Shown here: piece by piece, positions 41,881 to 50,026 of the stretch
Layout: each line of letters starts with the position of its first letter
Position numbering within the stretch: position 1 is the first letter of the stretch
Assembly (NCBI GenBank): GCA_049296695.1
Contig: JBAQSX010000066.1
Span: 1 to 56,926 of the forward strand
Direction of reading: 5' to 3'
Length of the DNA: 56,926 nucleotides
From: UBA10906 sp049296695
Lineage (GTDB): Bacteria; Pseudomonadota; Gammaproteobacteria; Methylococcales; Methylomonadaceae
Position numbers and translations under genes: made by a program
The notes under the pieces: generated by a model
Database searches by the model: none
What the model was told of the DNA's origin: nothing
Seen by the model: only the letters and a program-made list of their open reading frames with translations

Positions 41881-43455
41881 TTATTGATTAAAATAACGCT
41901 GTAAAAACTCATCAAATGGAGCTTGCTCACAACTTTCAATGTCTTGTTGTTTTAAATGCGATTGTTTGGCGGCTTGATCAAAAGCCTGTTTATTAACAGC
42001 ATCTAATTGCCCGCTATGAAATTCTTCTGCATGTTGCCGCGATAAATCTAAAGCCACTTTGGCAAATGGTTGTTGACGCGCTTTCATCATCGCTAATAAT
42101 TGCGCTGAGGGCGTTAAATCAGAATTATTAACCACAGCCGCTTGTTTTATTAACGCATTGCTATAGGGTTTATGCGTATCACCATTATCTAAAATCTCAG
42201 CGACAGACTGCATAGCATTAAGTATTTCATCCGCCCAATCTTTTAAACTAATACTCTGCCCGTTTTTCATTAATTGTAACACGGGTTTTCTACCGCAATT
42301 AGCAACAATTAATTGATTACTATTATTCACTTTATGCTCTTGAGCTGAAATATCAGGACTTGCTTGCAATGCACAACTTAATAATAAGGTTTCAATAAAA
42401 CGAGCGGTATCAATATCAAGTCCTAAGGGTTGAAATATATTCAAATCCAATGAACGCATTTCCACATAACGTACCCCGCGACGTTTTAAAGCCAAGGTAG
42501 GTTTTTCACACGATTTAGCAATTTGTTTAGGGCGAATAATACTGTAAAACTCATTTTCAATTTGCAAAACATTACTATTTAATTGTTTATACTGCCCATC
42601 AACGACTACACCAATCTTTTCATAATCTTCAAAAGGCGTATTAATCGCGGCACTCAAACTCTCAACATAACCTTCAACCGAATTATAATCAATAGCCAAA
42701 GCCGCTTGGTTTTTACTTTTATAACCAATATCACTCATCCGTAATGAAGTCGCATAAGGATGATAGAGCGTGCCATTATCAAATTCTTCAAATTGTGCCA
42801 TTAATGCAGGTCTGCTTTTAAAAAAGTTTTTGCATATAGCAGGTGATGCACCAAATAAATATAAAATAATCCATCCAACACGCTGAAAATTACGAATTAA
42901 ACCAAAATAAACAGATGAGGTGAATTGTTCTAAATTTAACGCACTATTTTCTTGTTTATGCAGTTCAATTAATAAGTTTTCAGGCAATGAATAATTAAAA
43001 TGAATCCCCGCAATCGCTTGCATGGTTCGTCCATAACGATGCCATAAACCATGACGATAGACATGCTTCATTTTACCGACATTAGAACTGCCATAATAAG
43101 CAATAGGAATACTATCATCACCATCAATACCACAAGGCATACTGGCATTTAATAATAATTCGTCGTCTAAATTATCATAAACAAATTGATGAATCGCTTG
43201 CAGATAATTCAAGGTTTCTTCGATTTTTTCAAAAGGGGGGGTAATTAATTCAATTAAAGCCTCTGAATAATCCGTGGTAATAAAAGGATGAGTTAATGCC
43301 GCGCCTAAGTTTTTAGGATGTTCGGTTTGAGCAATAAAACCAGTAACTGCATTTAAACGCAGACTTTCTTTTTCAATACCTTTTAAACCACCGCATAATA
43401 AGGCTTGTTTTTTATTAGCGATTAATACATCCAATCTCGATGTTGTTGCATTCAT
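41881..43455 (-). CDS. gshA: Glutamate-cysteine ligase (type 1)
   Basis: 524 residues, the E. coli GshA class. N-terminal KGIEKESLRLN, then TTDYSEALIELITPP and VRYVEMRSLDLNIFQPLG are family markers and contain ATP/metal ligands. It makes gamma-glutamylcysteine, the first and regulated step of glutathione synthesis. No gshB is in the window. The GTTACGCA element ends 3 bp from the stop. A weakly spaced start at 43455 is used because the GIEKESLR motif lies 20-30 residues downstream as in homologues. Confidence 0.95.
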   Translation of the reverse strand: MNATTSRLDVLIANKKQALLCGGLKGIEKESLRLNAVTGFIAQTEHPKNLGAALTHPFITTDYSEALIELITPPFEKIEETLNYLQAIHQFVYDNLDDELLLNASMPCGIDGDDSIPIAYYGSSNVGKMKHVYRHGLWHRYGRTMQAIAGIHFNYSLPENLLIELHKQENSALNLEQFTSSVYFGLIRNFQRVGWIILYLFGASPAICKNFFKSRPALMAQFEEFDNGTLYHPYATSLRMSDIGYKSKNQAALAIDYNSVEGYVESLSAAINTPFEDYEKIGVVVDGQYKQLNSNVLQIENEFYSIIRPKQIAKSCEKPTLALKRRGVRYVEMRSLDLNIFQPLGLDIDTARFIETLLLSCALQASPDISAQEHKVNNSNQLIVANCGRKPVLQLMKNGQSISLKDWADEILNAMQSVAEILDNGDTHKPYSNALIKQAAVVNNSDLTPSAQLLAMMKARQQPFAKVALDLSRQHAEEFHSGQLDAVNKQAFDQAAKQSHLKQQDIESCEQAPFDEFLQRYFNQ

Positions 43456-43540
43456 AGAAGAGTTATTATTTTAAGTTAAATAGCCAAGGCTATTTGCGTA
43501 AGTGTATATGCACTATGGGGCTATTGTGCCAAAATACAAG

Positions 43541-44161
43541 TTAATCCGCATGATGATGGTGGCTATAACCACCCTCAGGCACAGGGACTGCCTGCACCGC
43601 CACGCCATAGTGATACACCATAAGTCCACCTAAATCCGCGCCAAAAGTAATTAATAAACATAATACTGCCGCTAGTATTAAAAATGCGGTATTTTTAATA
43701 TCGGCTATGAGTTGTTTAGTGAAATAACGCCATACTGACAAGCTACTGGCTAATATTAAAATACTCACGCCAATATGTTCGTGGTCTTCCATGATTTCAT
43801 GTACATTATCACCATGCGGCACTGAATTGGCCGCGCTAAAACCTGCTAATACCGTAAAGACTGCGCTGATTGTGCCTATATATAATAAATAACTGGCTAA
43901 TTCACGCCATTGCAGTTTTTTAGTCAATGTGCCAAGCACATCAATTAAAAAGAAGAATAATAGAAATGCAATCGGGAAGTGTACTAATAAAGGATGGATA
44001 TTTTCTAAAGCGGCAATGCCAGGTAATAAAGCGGCAAAAAAACCACCGCCACTATCGCCTTGAGCTACTAAGCCTTCAATAAAGCCTAGTAGATGCGCTA
44101 AACCATCGGCAATACCGTCATGGTCTGCGTTGCCATGAATTTGAAATAATAGATTATTCAT
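43541..44161 (-). CDS. DUF2231 membrane protein with His-rich ends
   Basis: 206 residues with four hydrophobic helices in DUF2231 (HPLLVHFPIAFLLFFFLIDVLG, then YLLYIGTISAVFTVLAGFSAA). HPLLVHFPIA is the family signature. The N-terminus is Gly/His-rich and the last residues are GGYSHHHHAD. The family may bind heme or metal in the membrane, but no function is proven. Upstream of gshA and same strand, 85 bp away. Confidence 0.8.
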   Translation of the reverse strand: MNNLLFQIHGNADHDGIADGLAHLLGFIEGLVAQGDSGGGFFAALLPGIAALENIHPLLVHFPIAFLLFFFLIDVLGTLTKKLQWRELASYLLYIGTISAVFTVLAGFSAANSVPHGDNVHEIMEDHEHIGVSILILASSLSVWRYFTKQLIADIKNTAFLILAAVLCLLITFGADLGGLMVYHYGVAVQAVPVPEGGYSHHHHAD

Positions 44162-44220
44162 TGTGTTGTTTGGGATGTTGGCGTTATAGAATTATTATTG
44201 TTATTGTATTTTGTAATAGT

Positions 44221-44246
44221 GGCATACAAACCTAAGTTTGTATTCT
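44221..44246. repeat. ACAAACCTAAGTTTGT palindrome
   Basis: GGCATACAAACC/TAAGTTTGTATTCT, 26 bp imperfect. It sits 9 bp beyond the SDR stop, a member of the same family as 28270, 33915 and 45497. Confidence 0.65.
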
Positions 44247-44254
44247 AAACCCTA

Positions 44255-44950
44255 TTACCAAGGTAAAACTTCACCGCGATAATTTAAAAATGCACCACTT
44301 TTTTCTAAACTAAAATTAGCAATGACTTGGCGCATCCCTGCAATACTGTCTTGTGGATTCATGGGGGCATTACTGCCGCCCATATCAGTTTTAACCCAAC
44401 CGGGGTGCAGTATTAATATGGCAATATGTTGGGTTTTTAAATCAATTGCTAAGCTTTTCATCGCCGCATTTAATGCCGCTTTACTGGAACGATAACATAA
44501 ACTACCGCCACTGCTATTATCGGAAATACTAGCCATTAAACTACTCATCGCAATGAATTTTGGGTTTTTAGATTTTAATAAATTATTCAAAAAACTTTCC
44601 GCTAATTTAACAGGAGCTAAGCTATTAATACGCAAAGTTTGTTCCCAGATTTGATAATCTAACTCACCAAAATTATGTTCTTGGGTATCACCATAAACAC
44701 CTGCATTACTGAGCAGTATATCAATGGTTTCATCTTTTAATTGCTGTGCGAGGTTATCAATTTGCTTAAAGTCATTTACATCTAAAGCATAAATAGTCAA
44801 ACGTGAATTCGTTTTAGCGATAGCGTGTAATTCACTCGCTAAGTCAGGATGTCTGCAACAGGCAATAATATTGATGTCTTGCTGGCTATATTGTCGACAA
44901 AATTCTAAACCTAAACCGCGATTTGCACCTGTAATAAGTATGGTTTGCAT
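44255..44950 (-). CDS. Short-chain dehydrogenase/reductase
   Basis: 231 residues. Cofactor-binding TGANRGLGLEF (7-17), NAG motif SNAGVYG, catalytic S136/S137, Y153 and K157 (YRSSK). The closest recognisable type is the C-factor/CsgA-like group of SDRs. Substrate unknown. It is separated from the next gene by a short palindrome. Confidence 0.88.
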   Translation of the reverse strand: MQTILITGANRGLGLEFCRQYSQQDINIIACCRHPDLASELHAIAKTNSRLTIYALDVNDFKQIDNLAQQLKDETIDILLSNAGVYGDTQEHNFGELDYQIWEQTLRINSLAPVKLAESFLNNLLKSKNPKFIAMSSLMASISDNSSGGSLCYRSSKAALNAAMKSLAIDLKTQHIAILILHPGWVKTDMGGSNAPMNPQDSIAGMRQVIANFSLEKSGAFLNYRGEVLPW

Positions 44951-45149
44951 GGTTGGATGTCCTTTTAATTATTTATTATCAATACTGATTATCAAAAAAG
45001 GCGGTAAATTAGCCAAAATGACCACGAAAAATATCGCTATCATGTCAATTATAACGACTAATGCCGCTGAAAATGCCCTATCAGTAAAACGTAAATTATC
45101 ACTAAACAATGTTAAAATCGCGCACTTTTATGATTAACAAAGGAACAAT

Positions 45150-45425
45150 ATGAGCCAGATTAGCATTGAACACAACCCCAGTGAAGCGCGTTTAGCAGAA
45201 TTAGGCGTAGCAAATTGGGAAATTTGGGAAAAAGAAGTCTCTGAATTTACCATTGATTTTGATGAAACCGAAACCGCTTATATTTTGGAAGGTGAGATTA
45301 TTGTCACCCCTATGGGCGGTGAACCCGTTCGCATTGTCCCTAATGATTTGGTCGTGTTTCATGCGGGTTTAGATAGTCATTGGCAAGTAGTCAAACCCTT
45401 GCGTAAGCATTACAGCTACGACTAA
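45150..45425 (+). CDS. Small cupin (DUF861/EutQ-like)
   Basis: 91 residues. One cupin barrel with ETETAYILEGEIIVTPMGGEP and DLVVFHAGLDSHWQV. The cupin His/Glu pattern is partly retained. Function unknown; such proteins bind small acids or act as epimerases. AAAGGA lies before the ATG. Confidence 0.82.
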   Translation: MSQISIEHNPSEARLAELGVANWEIWEKEVSEFTIDFDETETAYILEGEIIVTPMGGEPVRIVPNDLVVFHAGLDSHWQVVKPLRKHYSYD

Positions 45426-46710
45426 ATCTATATAGGGAAACCCTAACCATTCCCCATCAGTAGCATTGTTACAATACAGGTATAATCTATTTATTTTTAA
45501 ATAATGGCGTACAAACTTAGGTTTGTACGCCATTATTTAATATCATAATTAACTTTGTTGTCGCAACAAGCCTAGTAATCAAATTGATTATATTATAGTG
45601 ATTTAAACGACGACCAGTTTTTTAAAAGACTGGTCGTTATGTAGTTGCTAAACACTGCATAAAATTGAATTACTATAGATTAAGTTAAAATTAAAATAAT
45701 TACTAAAAATTCAAACAAAATAAAACATTCTGAAATAGATAATTATGGGTGATTATAATCAAGTAGCAATAATATTAAAAACTTATTTAAAATAAAAAAT
45801 TATCCAAAATATTTATCAAAATAAAATAATATATCTACGTTATTAGAACGATTTTCTATTACTGAAATAGCGCGTATTTTAACTATAACTTGTGGTTTAA
45901 CACCTGCACAGCTTATTGATGTCTCTCAAAAAAGTGGCTGTCTTTTTGAATTTTTTCATAAAAATGCTAACTATCGCTAAGTATCAAGGCACGCACTTTT
46001 ATTAAGTGTAGATAATTGCGGGACGTGTTAAATGTAATGCTTATTTGAATTAACAACATAATGATGCTTTGGCAAATAACAAGCGTCTTTTTAGCTAGAA
46101 AAGACGACCCGCAAGTTATGCTCTACGGGTCTTTAGGAGGGGTAACTAATCAAAGATGAGTTTCAAAAGGAAATGTAATAGGATTTATACAAAAACCATA
46201 CTTTGGTTTTACTACCCATGATGGCATAACCACTTTATCAGCGTGGGCGTGAGTATCGGTTGACCAACAAGCTGTGTTGTATAACGTGGCGGCACGGGCG
46301 ACAATCAACCGTTACATTTTTTAATAATGGCGTGGTCAGTTATCAGCAGGTGATGGCGTTGTATCACTTACTGTTTTTATAAACTGACACTATTAAAAAA
46401 TGCTTTGCTGTTTTTCAATGATGGCGTAATTCGCTCAACTTTTCAAAGTTGCCTTTAAAAACAACTTACCAAATGGTGGCGACATTAAAAAACGACTTTC
46501 GCACAAATCCTAATACAAAACCCTAAAAGCACAGGGTATACCACTATGCTTTTTAATGGAAAAAAAAGAATATCCAATAAAAATAAATAAATAAAATCAA
46601 TTAGTTAAAATAATTTTATAAAAATTAAGCATGTTTTTTTGAAAAACAAAGCGTACAGACTTCACAGAAAATGAATAATTTTTAGTTTTAATAAAGCAAG
46701 CTATGACTTA
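45426..46710. other. Long gene-poor region with hairpins and decayed coding traces
   Basis: About 1.3 kb without an intact gene. A 44-bp perfect palindrome (45497-45540; TTAAATAATGGCGTACAAAC arms) could end the cupin transcript. Hairpins at 45608-45637 (ACGACCAGT/ACTGGTCGT) and about 46104-46131 (ACCCG/CGGGT) occur. A frame at about 45835-45980 reads LERFSITEIARILTITCGLT and resembles a helix-turn-helix, but it has no start. Traces such as FGFTTHDGITTLSAW near 46200 also suggest dead genes or remnants of a mobile element. Confidence 0.55.
45497..45540. repeat. Perfect 44-bp palindrome after cupin
   Basis: 20-bp arms TTAAATAATGGCGTACAAAC / GTTTGTACGCCATTATTTAA and a 4-nt centre. Its ACAAACTTAGGTTTGT core matches the other ACAAAC-type palindromes. 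Confidence 0.9.
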
Positions 46711-46731
46711 TTTTGTCATGTTATGACAAAA
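46711..46731. promoter_or_regulatory. Operator-like inverted repeat upstream of the ABC importer
   Basis: TTTTGTCAT, 3 nt, ATGACAAAA: a 9-bp perfect inverted repeat, 120 bp before the substrate-binding gene. It is of the size of a dimeric repressor site. The regulator is unknown, and the sequence does not match the Zur boxes at 52108 and 52721. Confidence 0.5.
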
Positions 46732-46850
46732 ATTGTCGACGCGCTATTTTATAGCGTGTGATGGTAATTTATTAAACAATCGCGCACCAAATCTTGGCTA
46801 AAGATAGAATAGGTGCTTCTTTAAGTTTTAATTTTTAGGGTGTTGCCGTT

Positions 46851-47798
46851 ATGAAATTCAAAGTCTCTTTGTTATTACTCAGTTTGGTCATTGCCACCAA
46901 TAGTATGGCTGAAGAAAAAACGACTATCCGTGTGGGTGTACAAGTTTCAGGCACTGTTGATTGGGAATTGTCTGCCTTGCCTAATTCACCTGATTTTGAA
47001 GTGCAAGTGCATCCCGTTGCTAACGCCGAAGCCAGTAAAATCGCTTTGCAATCAGGCGCGGTGGATGTGATTGTTTCTGATTGGTTATGGGTGTCACGCT
47101 TACGCGCCACAGGCTCAGATTTTACTTTTTACCCGTATTCAACAAGCGCAGGCGCGTTAATGGTGGCTAATGACAGTCGAATTCATACTATCAAAGATTT
47201 GCAAGGCAAAAAGCTAGGGATTGCAGGTGGTGAATTAGATAAAAATTGGTTATTACTGCAAGCACTGGCACATAAAGAACACATCGATTTAAGCAAAGTC
47301 GAAAAAACTTTCGGCGCGCCGCCGTTACTTAATGAACAACTCAAACAACATCGCCTAGACGCACTGCTCACTTATTGGCATTTTGCCGCGCCTTTGCAAG
47401 CACAAGGCTATCTGCAACTGCTTAATGGTAAAGATATTTTACAAGGCTTAGGCATTAGTGAAACTGTACCTAGCATCGGTTATGTGTTTGAACAAAGTTG
47501 GGCAAATGGGCATAAAAAAGCCTTAACGAGTTTTTTAAAAGCCAGTTCTATGGCTAAACAACAATTGTGCAGTGATGATAAAGCGTGGCAAAAAGTAATT
47601 CCTTTAACTAAAACTGACGATACCGCGACTCAAAAACTGTTGCGTGAGGGTTATTGCGCGGGAATGGTTACTGAATGGAGTGATAAAGAGCAACAAGCCG
47701 CCACGCAGATTTATAATTTATTAGATACTGCAAGTAATCATCAATTAACAGGTTCATCTACTGGTTTGCAAGCGGGTACGTTTTGGAAAGCTGAGTAA
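46851..47798 (+). CDS. ABC importer periplasmic substrate-binding protein (NMT1/SsuA-like)
   Basis: 315 residues. Signal peptide MKFKVSLLLLSLVIATNSMA, cleavage likely before EEK. Type II binding-protein fold with AGGELDKNWLLLQA and the domain crossing pattern of the NMT1/THI5/SsuA group (nitrate, sulfonate, thiamine precursors). The ligand is unknown; this family often serves sulfonates or pyrimidines. It is followed by an about 90-bp repeat element and then the permease and ATPase genes. Confidence 0.85.
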   Translation: MKFKVSLLLLSLVIATNSMAEEKTTIRVGVQVSGTVDWELSALPNSPDFEVQVHPVANAEASKIALQSGAVDVIVSDWLWVSRLRATGSDFTFYPYSTSAGALMVANDSRIHTIKDLQGKKLGIAGGELDKNWLLLQALAHKEHIDLSKVEKTFGAPPLLNEQLKQHRLDALLTYWHFAAPLQAQGYLQLLNGKDILQGLGISETVPSIGYVFEQSWANGHKKALTSFLKASSMAKQQLCSDDKAWQKVIPLTKTDDTATQKLLREGYCAGMVTEWSDKEQQAATQIYNLLDTASNHQLTGSSTGLQAGTFWKAE

Positions 47799-47834
47799 TT
47801 CATTTTAATAATGAGTGATTGAATTAATACCTAT

Positions 47835-47922
47835 TGTCAGAATCAGGATTTTCAAGATTAAAGGATTAGCAAGATATTATTATCCTGTGCATCCTAAAAT
47901 CTTATAAATCCTGATTCTGACA
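47835..47922. repeat. CAGAATCAGGATTT palindromic element inside the ABC operon
   Basis: TGTCAGAATCAGGATTTTCA and its near-complement ..AATCCTGATTCTGACA flank a central AAGGATT..AATCTT part. It divides the substrate-binding gene from the permease. Related to 33761-33838 and 39651-39710. Confidence 0.8.
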
Positions 47923-47984
47923 GGAAAATAATAATTAATCACTGAAGTTACAAAGTTTAACTATTTAAAACAAGGAGACCTCTC

Positions 47985-48734
47985 ATTAATCCCTCGCGTT
48001 ATTACTTGCCCTTATTATCACTACTGAGTTTTTTATTACTCTGGCAAGGCTTAGCTGATTACATAAACAATAATACCCTACCCACACCTGAAATAGTCGC
48101 TAAAGTATTTTGGCAAAGTTGCTTATCAGGACAACTCCCTTATCATTTAGGTGTCACCCTACGACGCTTAATTATCAGCTTTAGTATTTCAATGCTATTG
48201 GGTTGCGCCATAGGTATCGCATTAGGGCTTAATAAAAAACTCAATAGCTTTTTTGACCAATGGCTAGTAATATTTTTAAATATCCCCGCCTTAGTCACTA
48301 TTATTTTATGTTACGTTTGGTTTGGTTTAATTGAATCAGCGGCAATTACCGCCGTTGTCATTAATAAACTACCCAATGTTATAGTTACCTTGCGCGAAGG
48401 CACACGCGCTTTAGATACTGAATTATTAGCAATGGCTAAATGTTATGGTTTTAATCGTTATAAAACTTTAAAACATGTAATACTGCCGCAATTACATCCG
48501 TTTTTAATGAGCGCGACCCGTTCAGGATTAGCGTTAATTTGGAAAATAATATTAGTGGTGGAATTATTAGGGCGTAGTGACGGCATGGGTTATCAATTAC
48601 ATTTATTCTTTCAGTTATTTGATATAGCAAGTATTCTGGCTTATACCATAGCTTTTGTTAGCGTCATTCAATTAATTGAATACGCAATATTAAAACCCTT
48701 AGACAGACAGGCTTTACGGTGGCGCAATGACTGA
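47985..48734 (+). CDS. ABC importer permease, apparent ATT start
   Basis: 249 residues if started at ATT 47985: INPSRYYLPLLSLLSFLLLWQGLADY. AAGGAG (47972-47977) is 7 nt before the ATT. The next plausible start, TTG at 48006, has no ribosome-binding site and would drop the first residues of the N-terminal helix. The inner-membrane permease has about 6 helices and the EAA loop (LAMAKCYGFNRYKTLKHVILPQLHP). It overlaps the ATPase by 8 nt, so the set is co-translated. An intact, family-typical permease with an ATT start would be rare (as in infC). Confidence 0.88.
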   Translation: MNPSRYYLPLLSLLSFLLLWQGLADYINNNTLPTPEIVAKVFWQSCLSGQLPYHLGVTLRRLIISFSISMLLGCAIGIALGLNKKLNSFFDQWLVIFLNIPALVTIILCYVWFGLIESAAITAVVINKLPNVIVTLREGTRALDTELLAMAKCYGFNRYKTLKHVILPQLHPFLMSATRSGLALIWKIILVVELLGRSDGMGYQLHLFFQLFDIASILAYTIAFVSVIQLIEYAILKPLDRQALRWRND

Positions 48735-49452
48735 TATTAAAATTCATATTGCCCATAAAAGTTATCATCAAAATAGCCCCGCTATTATTGAAAACTTTGC
48801 CTTAACCTTGCTTAAAAATGAATTTGTCTGTTTATTTGGTCAATCAGGCTGTGGTAAAACTACTTTATTAAATTGTATTGCAGGTTTAAATACTGATTAT
48901 CAAGGTGAGATACAATTAGGTGAAAAACACAGCCGCGCTAAAATCGCTTATGTATTTCAAAGTCCGCGATTATTACCGTGGCGCACGGTGCGTGAAAATA
49001 TAGAATTAGTGTTAAATAAAGAGCAATTAGCTATTATTGATGAATTATTAGCGGTAATGCAATTAACCCAAGTGCAAAATGAATATCCAAAATCCTTATC
49101 GCAAGGAATGCAACGTAAGGTTTCTATTATTCGCGCTTTTGCGGTTAATCCTGATATTTTATTAATGGATGAACATTCGGTAGCTTTAGACGCGCCGATG
49201 ATTCGAGATATTCGTCAGTTATTAATGCGTTTATGGCAACAACGTCCACACACGGTATTATTTGTCACCCACGATTTACGCGAAGCCATTACTTTAGCGG
49301 ATAGATTAATTTTTTTAGCGGCAAAACCCATGCGTATAGTGCAAGATATTAAAGTCACTATTGCGCGAGATGAGCGTGATAATGAAACTTTAATTGAAGC
49401 TTTTAGACAGCAATTATTAACCGATTATTCACAAATACAAAGCTTATTATGA
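48727..49452 (+). CDS. ABC importer ATPase
   Basis: 241 residues. Walker A GQSGCGKTTL, Q-loop FQSPRLLPWRTV, signature LSQGMQRK in place of LSGGQ, and Walker B ILLMDEHSVALD where the usual DEP is DEH. H-loop is VTHDLREA. It energises the preceding permease. Overlaps: 8 nt with the permease and 4 nt with the YcgN-like gene. Confidence 0.92.
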   Translation: MTDIKIHIAHKSYHQNSPAIIENFALTLLKNEFVCLFGQSGCGKTTLLNCIAGLNTDYQGEIQLGEKHSRAKIAYVFQSPRLLPWRTVRENIELVLNKEQLAIIDELLAVMQLTQVQNEYPKSLSQGMQRKVSIIRAFAVNPDILLMDEHSVALDAPMIRDIRQLLMRLWQQRPHTVLFVTHDLREAITLADRLIFLAAKPMRIVQDIKVTIARDERDNETLIEAFRQQLLTDYSQIQSLL

Positions 49453-49874
49453 GTTTCTGGCAAACAAAAACCCTTAAAGAAATGACCATTGAAGAATGGG
49501 AGTCTTTATGTGACGGCTGTGGTAAATGCTGTTTACATAAATTAGAAGATGAGCGCACGGGCGAATTACATTTTACTCAAATTGCTTGTCGTTTATTAGA
49601 TTTAAAAAGCTGTCGTTGTACTAATTATCAAGAGCGCACCCAATTAATAGCAGACTGTATTAATTTAAATACTAATTTTAGTGATTATTCATGGCTACCT
49701 AATAGTTGCGCTTATCGTTTAATATATGAAGGGCGACCTTTATTTAATTGGCATCCTTTACTATCTGGAAAACGTGATAGCGTTCAAAAAGCGGGGGTAT
49801 CGGTGAGTAGTTATGCTATTAAAGCCGATAAAAAAACTAATCCTAAAAACCATATTATTCGTTGGTTAGATTAA
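49449..49874 (+). CDS. YcgN/UPF0260 family CxxCxxCC protein
   Basis: 141 residues. C21, C24, C27 and C28 in CDGCGKCCLHKLED, plus a second group at DLKSCRCTNYQER. This arrangement suggests Fe-S or zinc binding, but its role is not established. It overlaps the ATPase gene by 4 nt (ATGA), so it belongs to the importer operon. This link between UPF0260 and a transporter operon is notable. Confidence 0.88.
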   Translation: MSFWQTKTLKEMTIEEWESLCDGCGKCCLHKLEDERTGELHFTQIACRLLDLKSCRCTNYQERTQLIADCINLNTNFSDYSWLPNSCAYRLIYEGRPLFNWHPLLSGKRDSVQKAGVSVSSYAIKADKKTNPKNHIIRWLD

Positions 49875-49896
49875 ATCTGACCTTATTTCGTATTAA

Positions 49897-50026
49897 TAAC
49901 TCAAGTTACGCAGATGTTGTAAATGTAGGGACAAATCATATTTGCCCTTAATGACAAACGCTTGTGAGTGAAGGGCAAAAAATATTTTGCCCCTACAGTT
50001 TTATTATTTTTGTGTAGCTTGAGTTA
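49897..50026. repeat. Nested palindromic element, GTTACGCA family, copy E
   Basis: Outer ends TAACTCAAGTTACGCA (49897-49912) and TGTGTAGCTTGAGTTA (50011-50026) enclose a GTAGGGACAAA...TTGCCCCTAC core (49925-49996), the same core family as at 16165 and 25550. The right end includes the stop codon of the TonB receptor (50024-50026). Confidence 0.85.

Noticed and set aside
48006..48734. Permease starting at TTG 48006
   Set aside because: No Shine-Dalgarno precedes it, whereas AAGGAG is correctly placed for ATT 47985.
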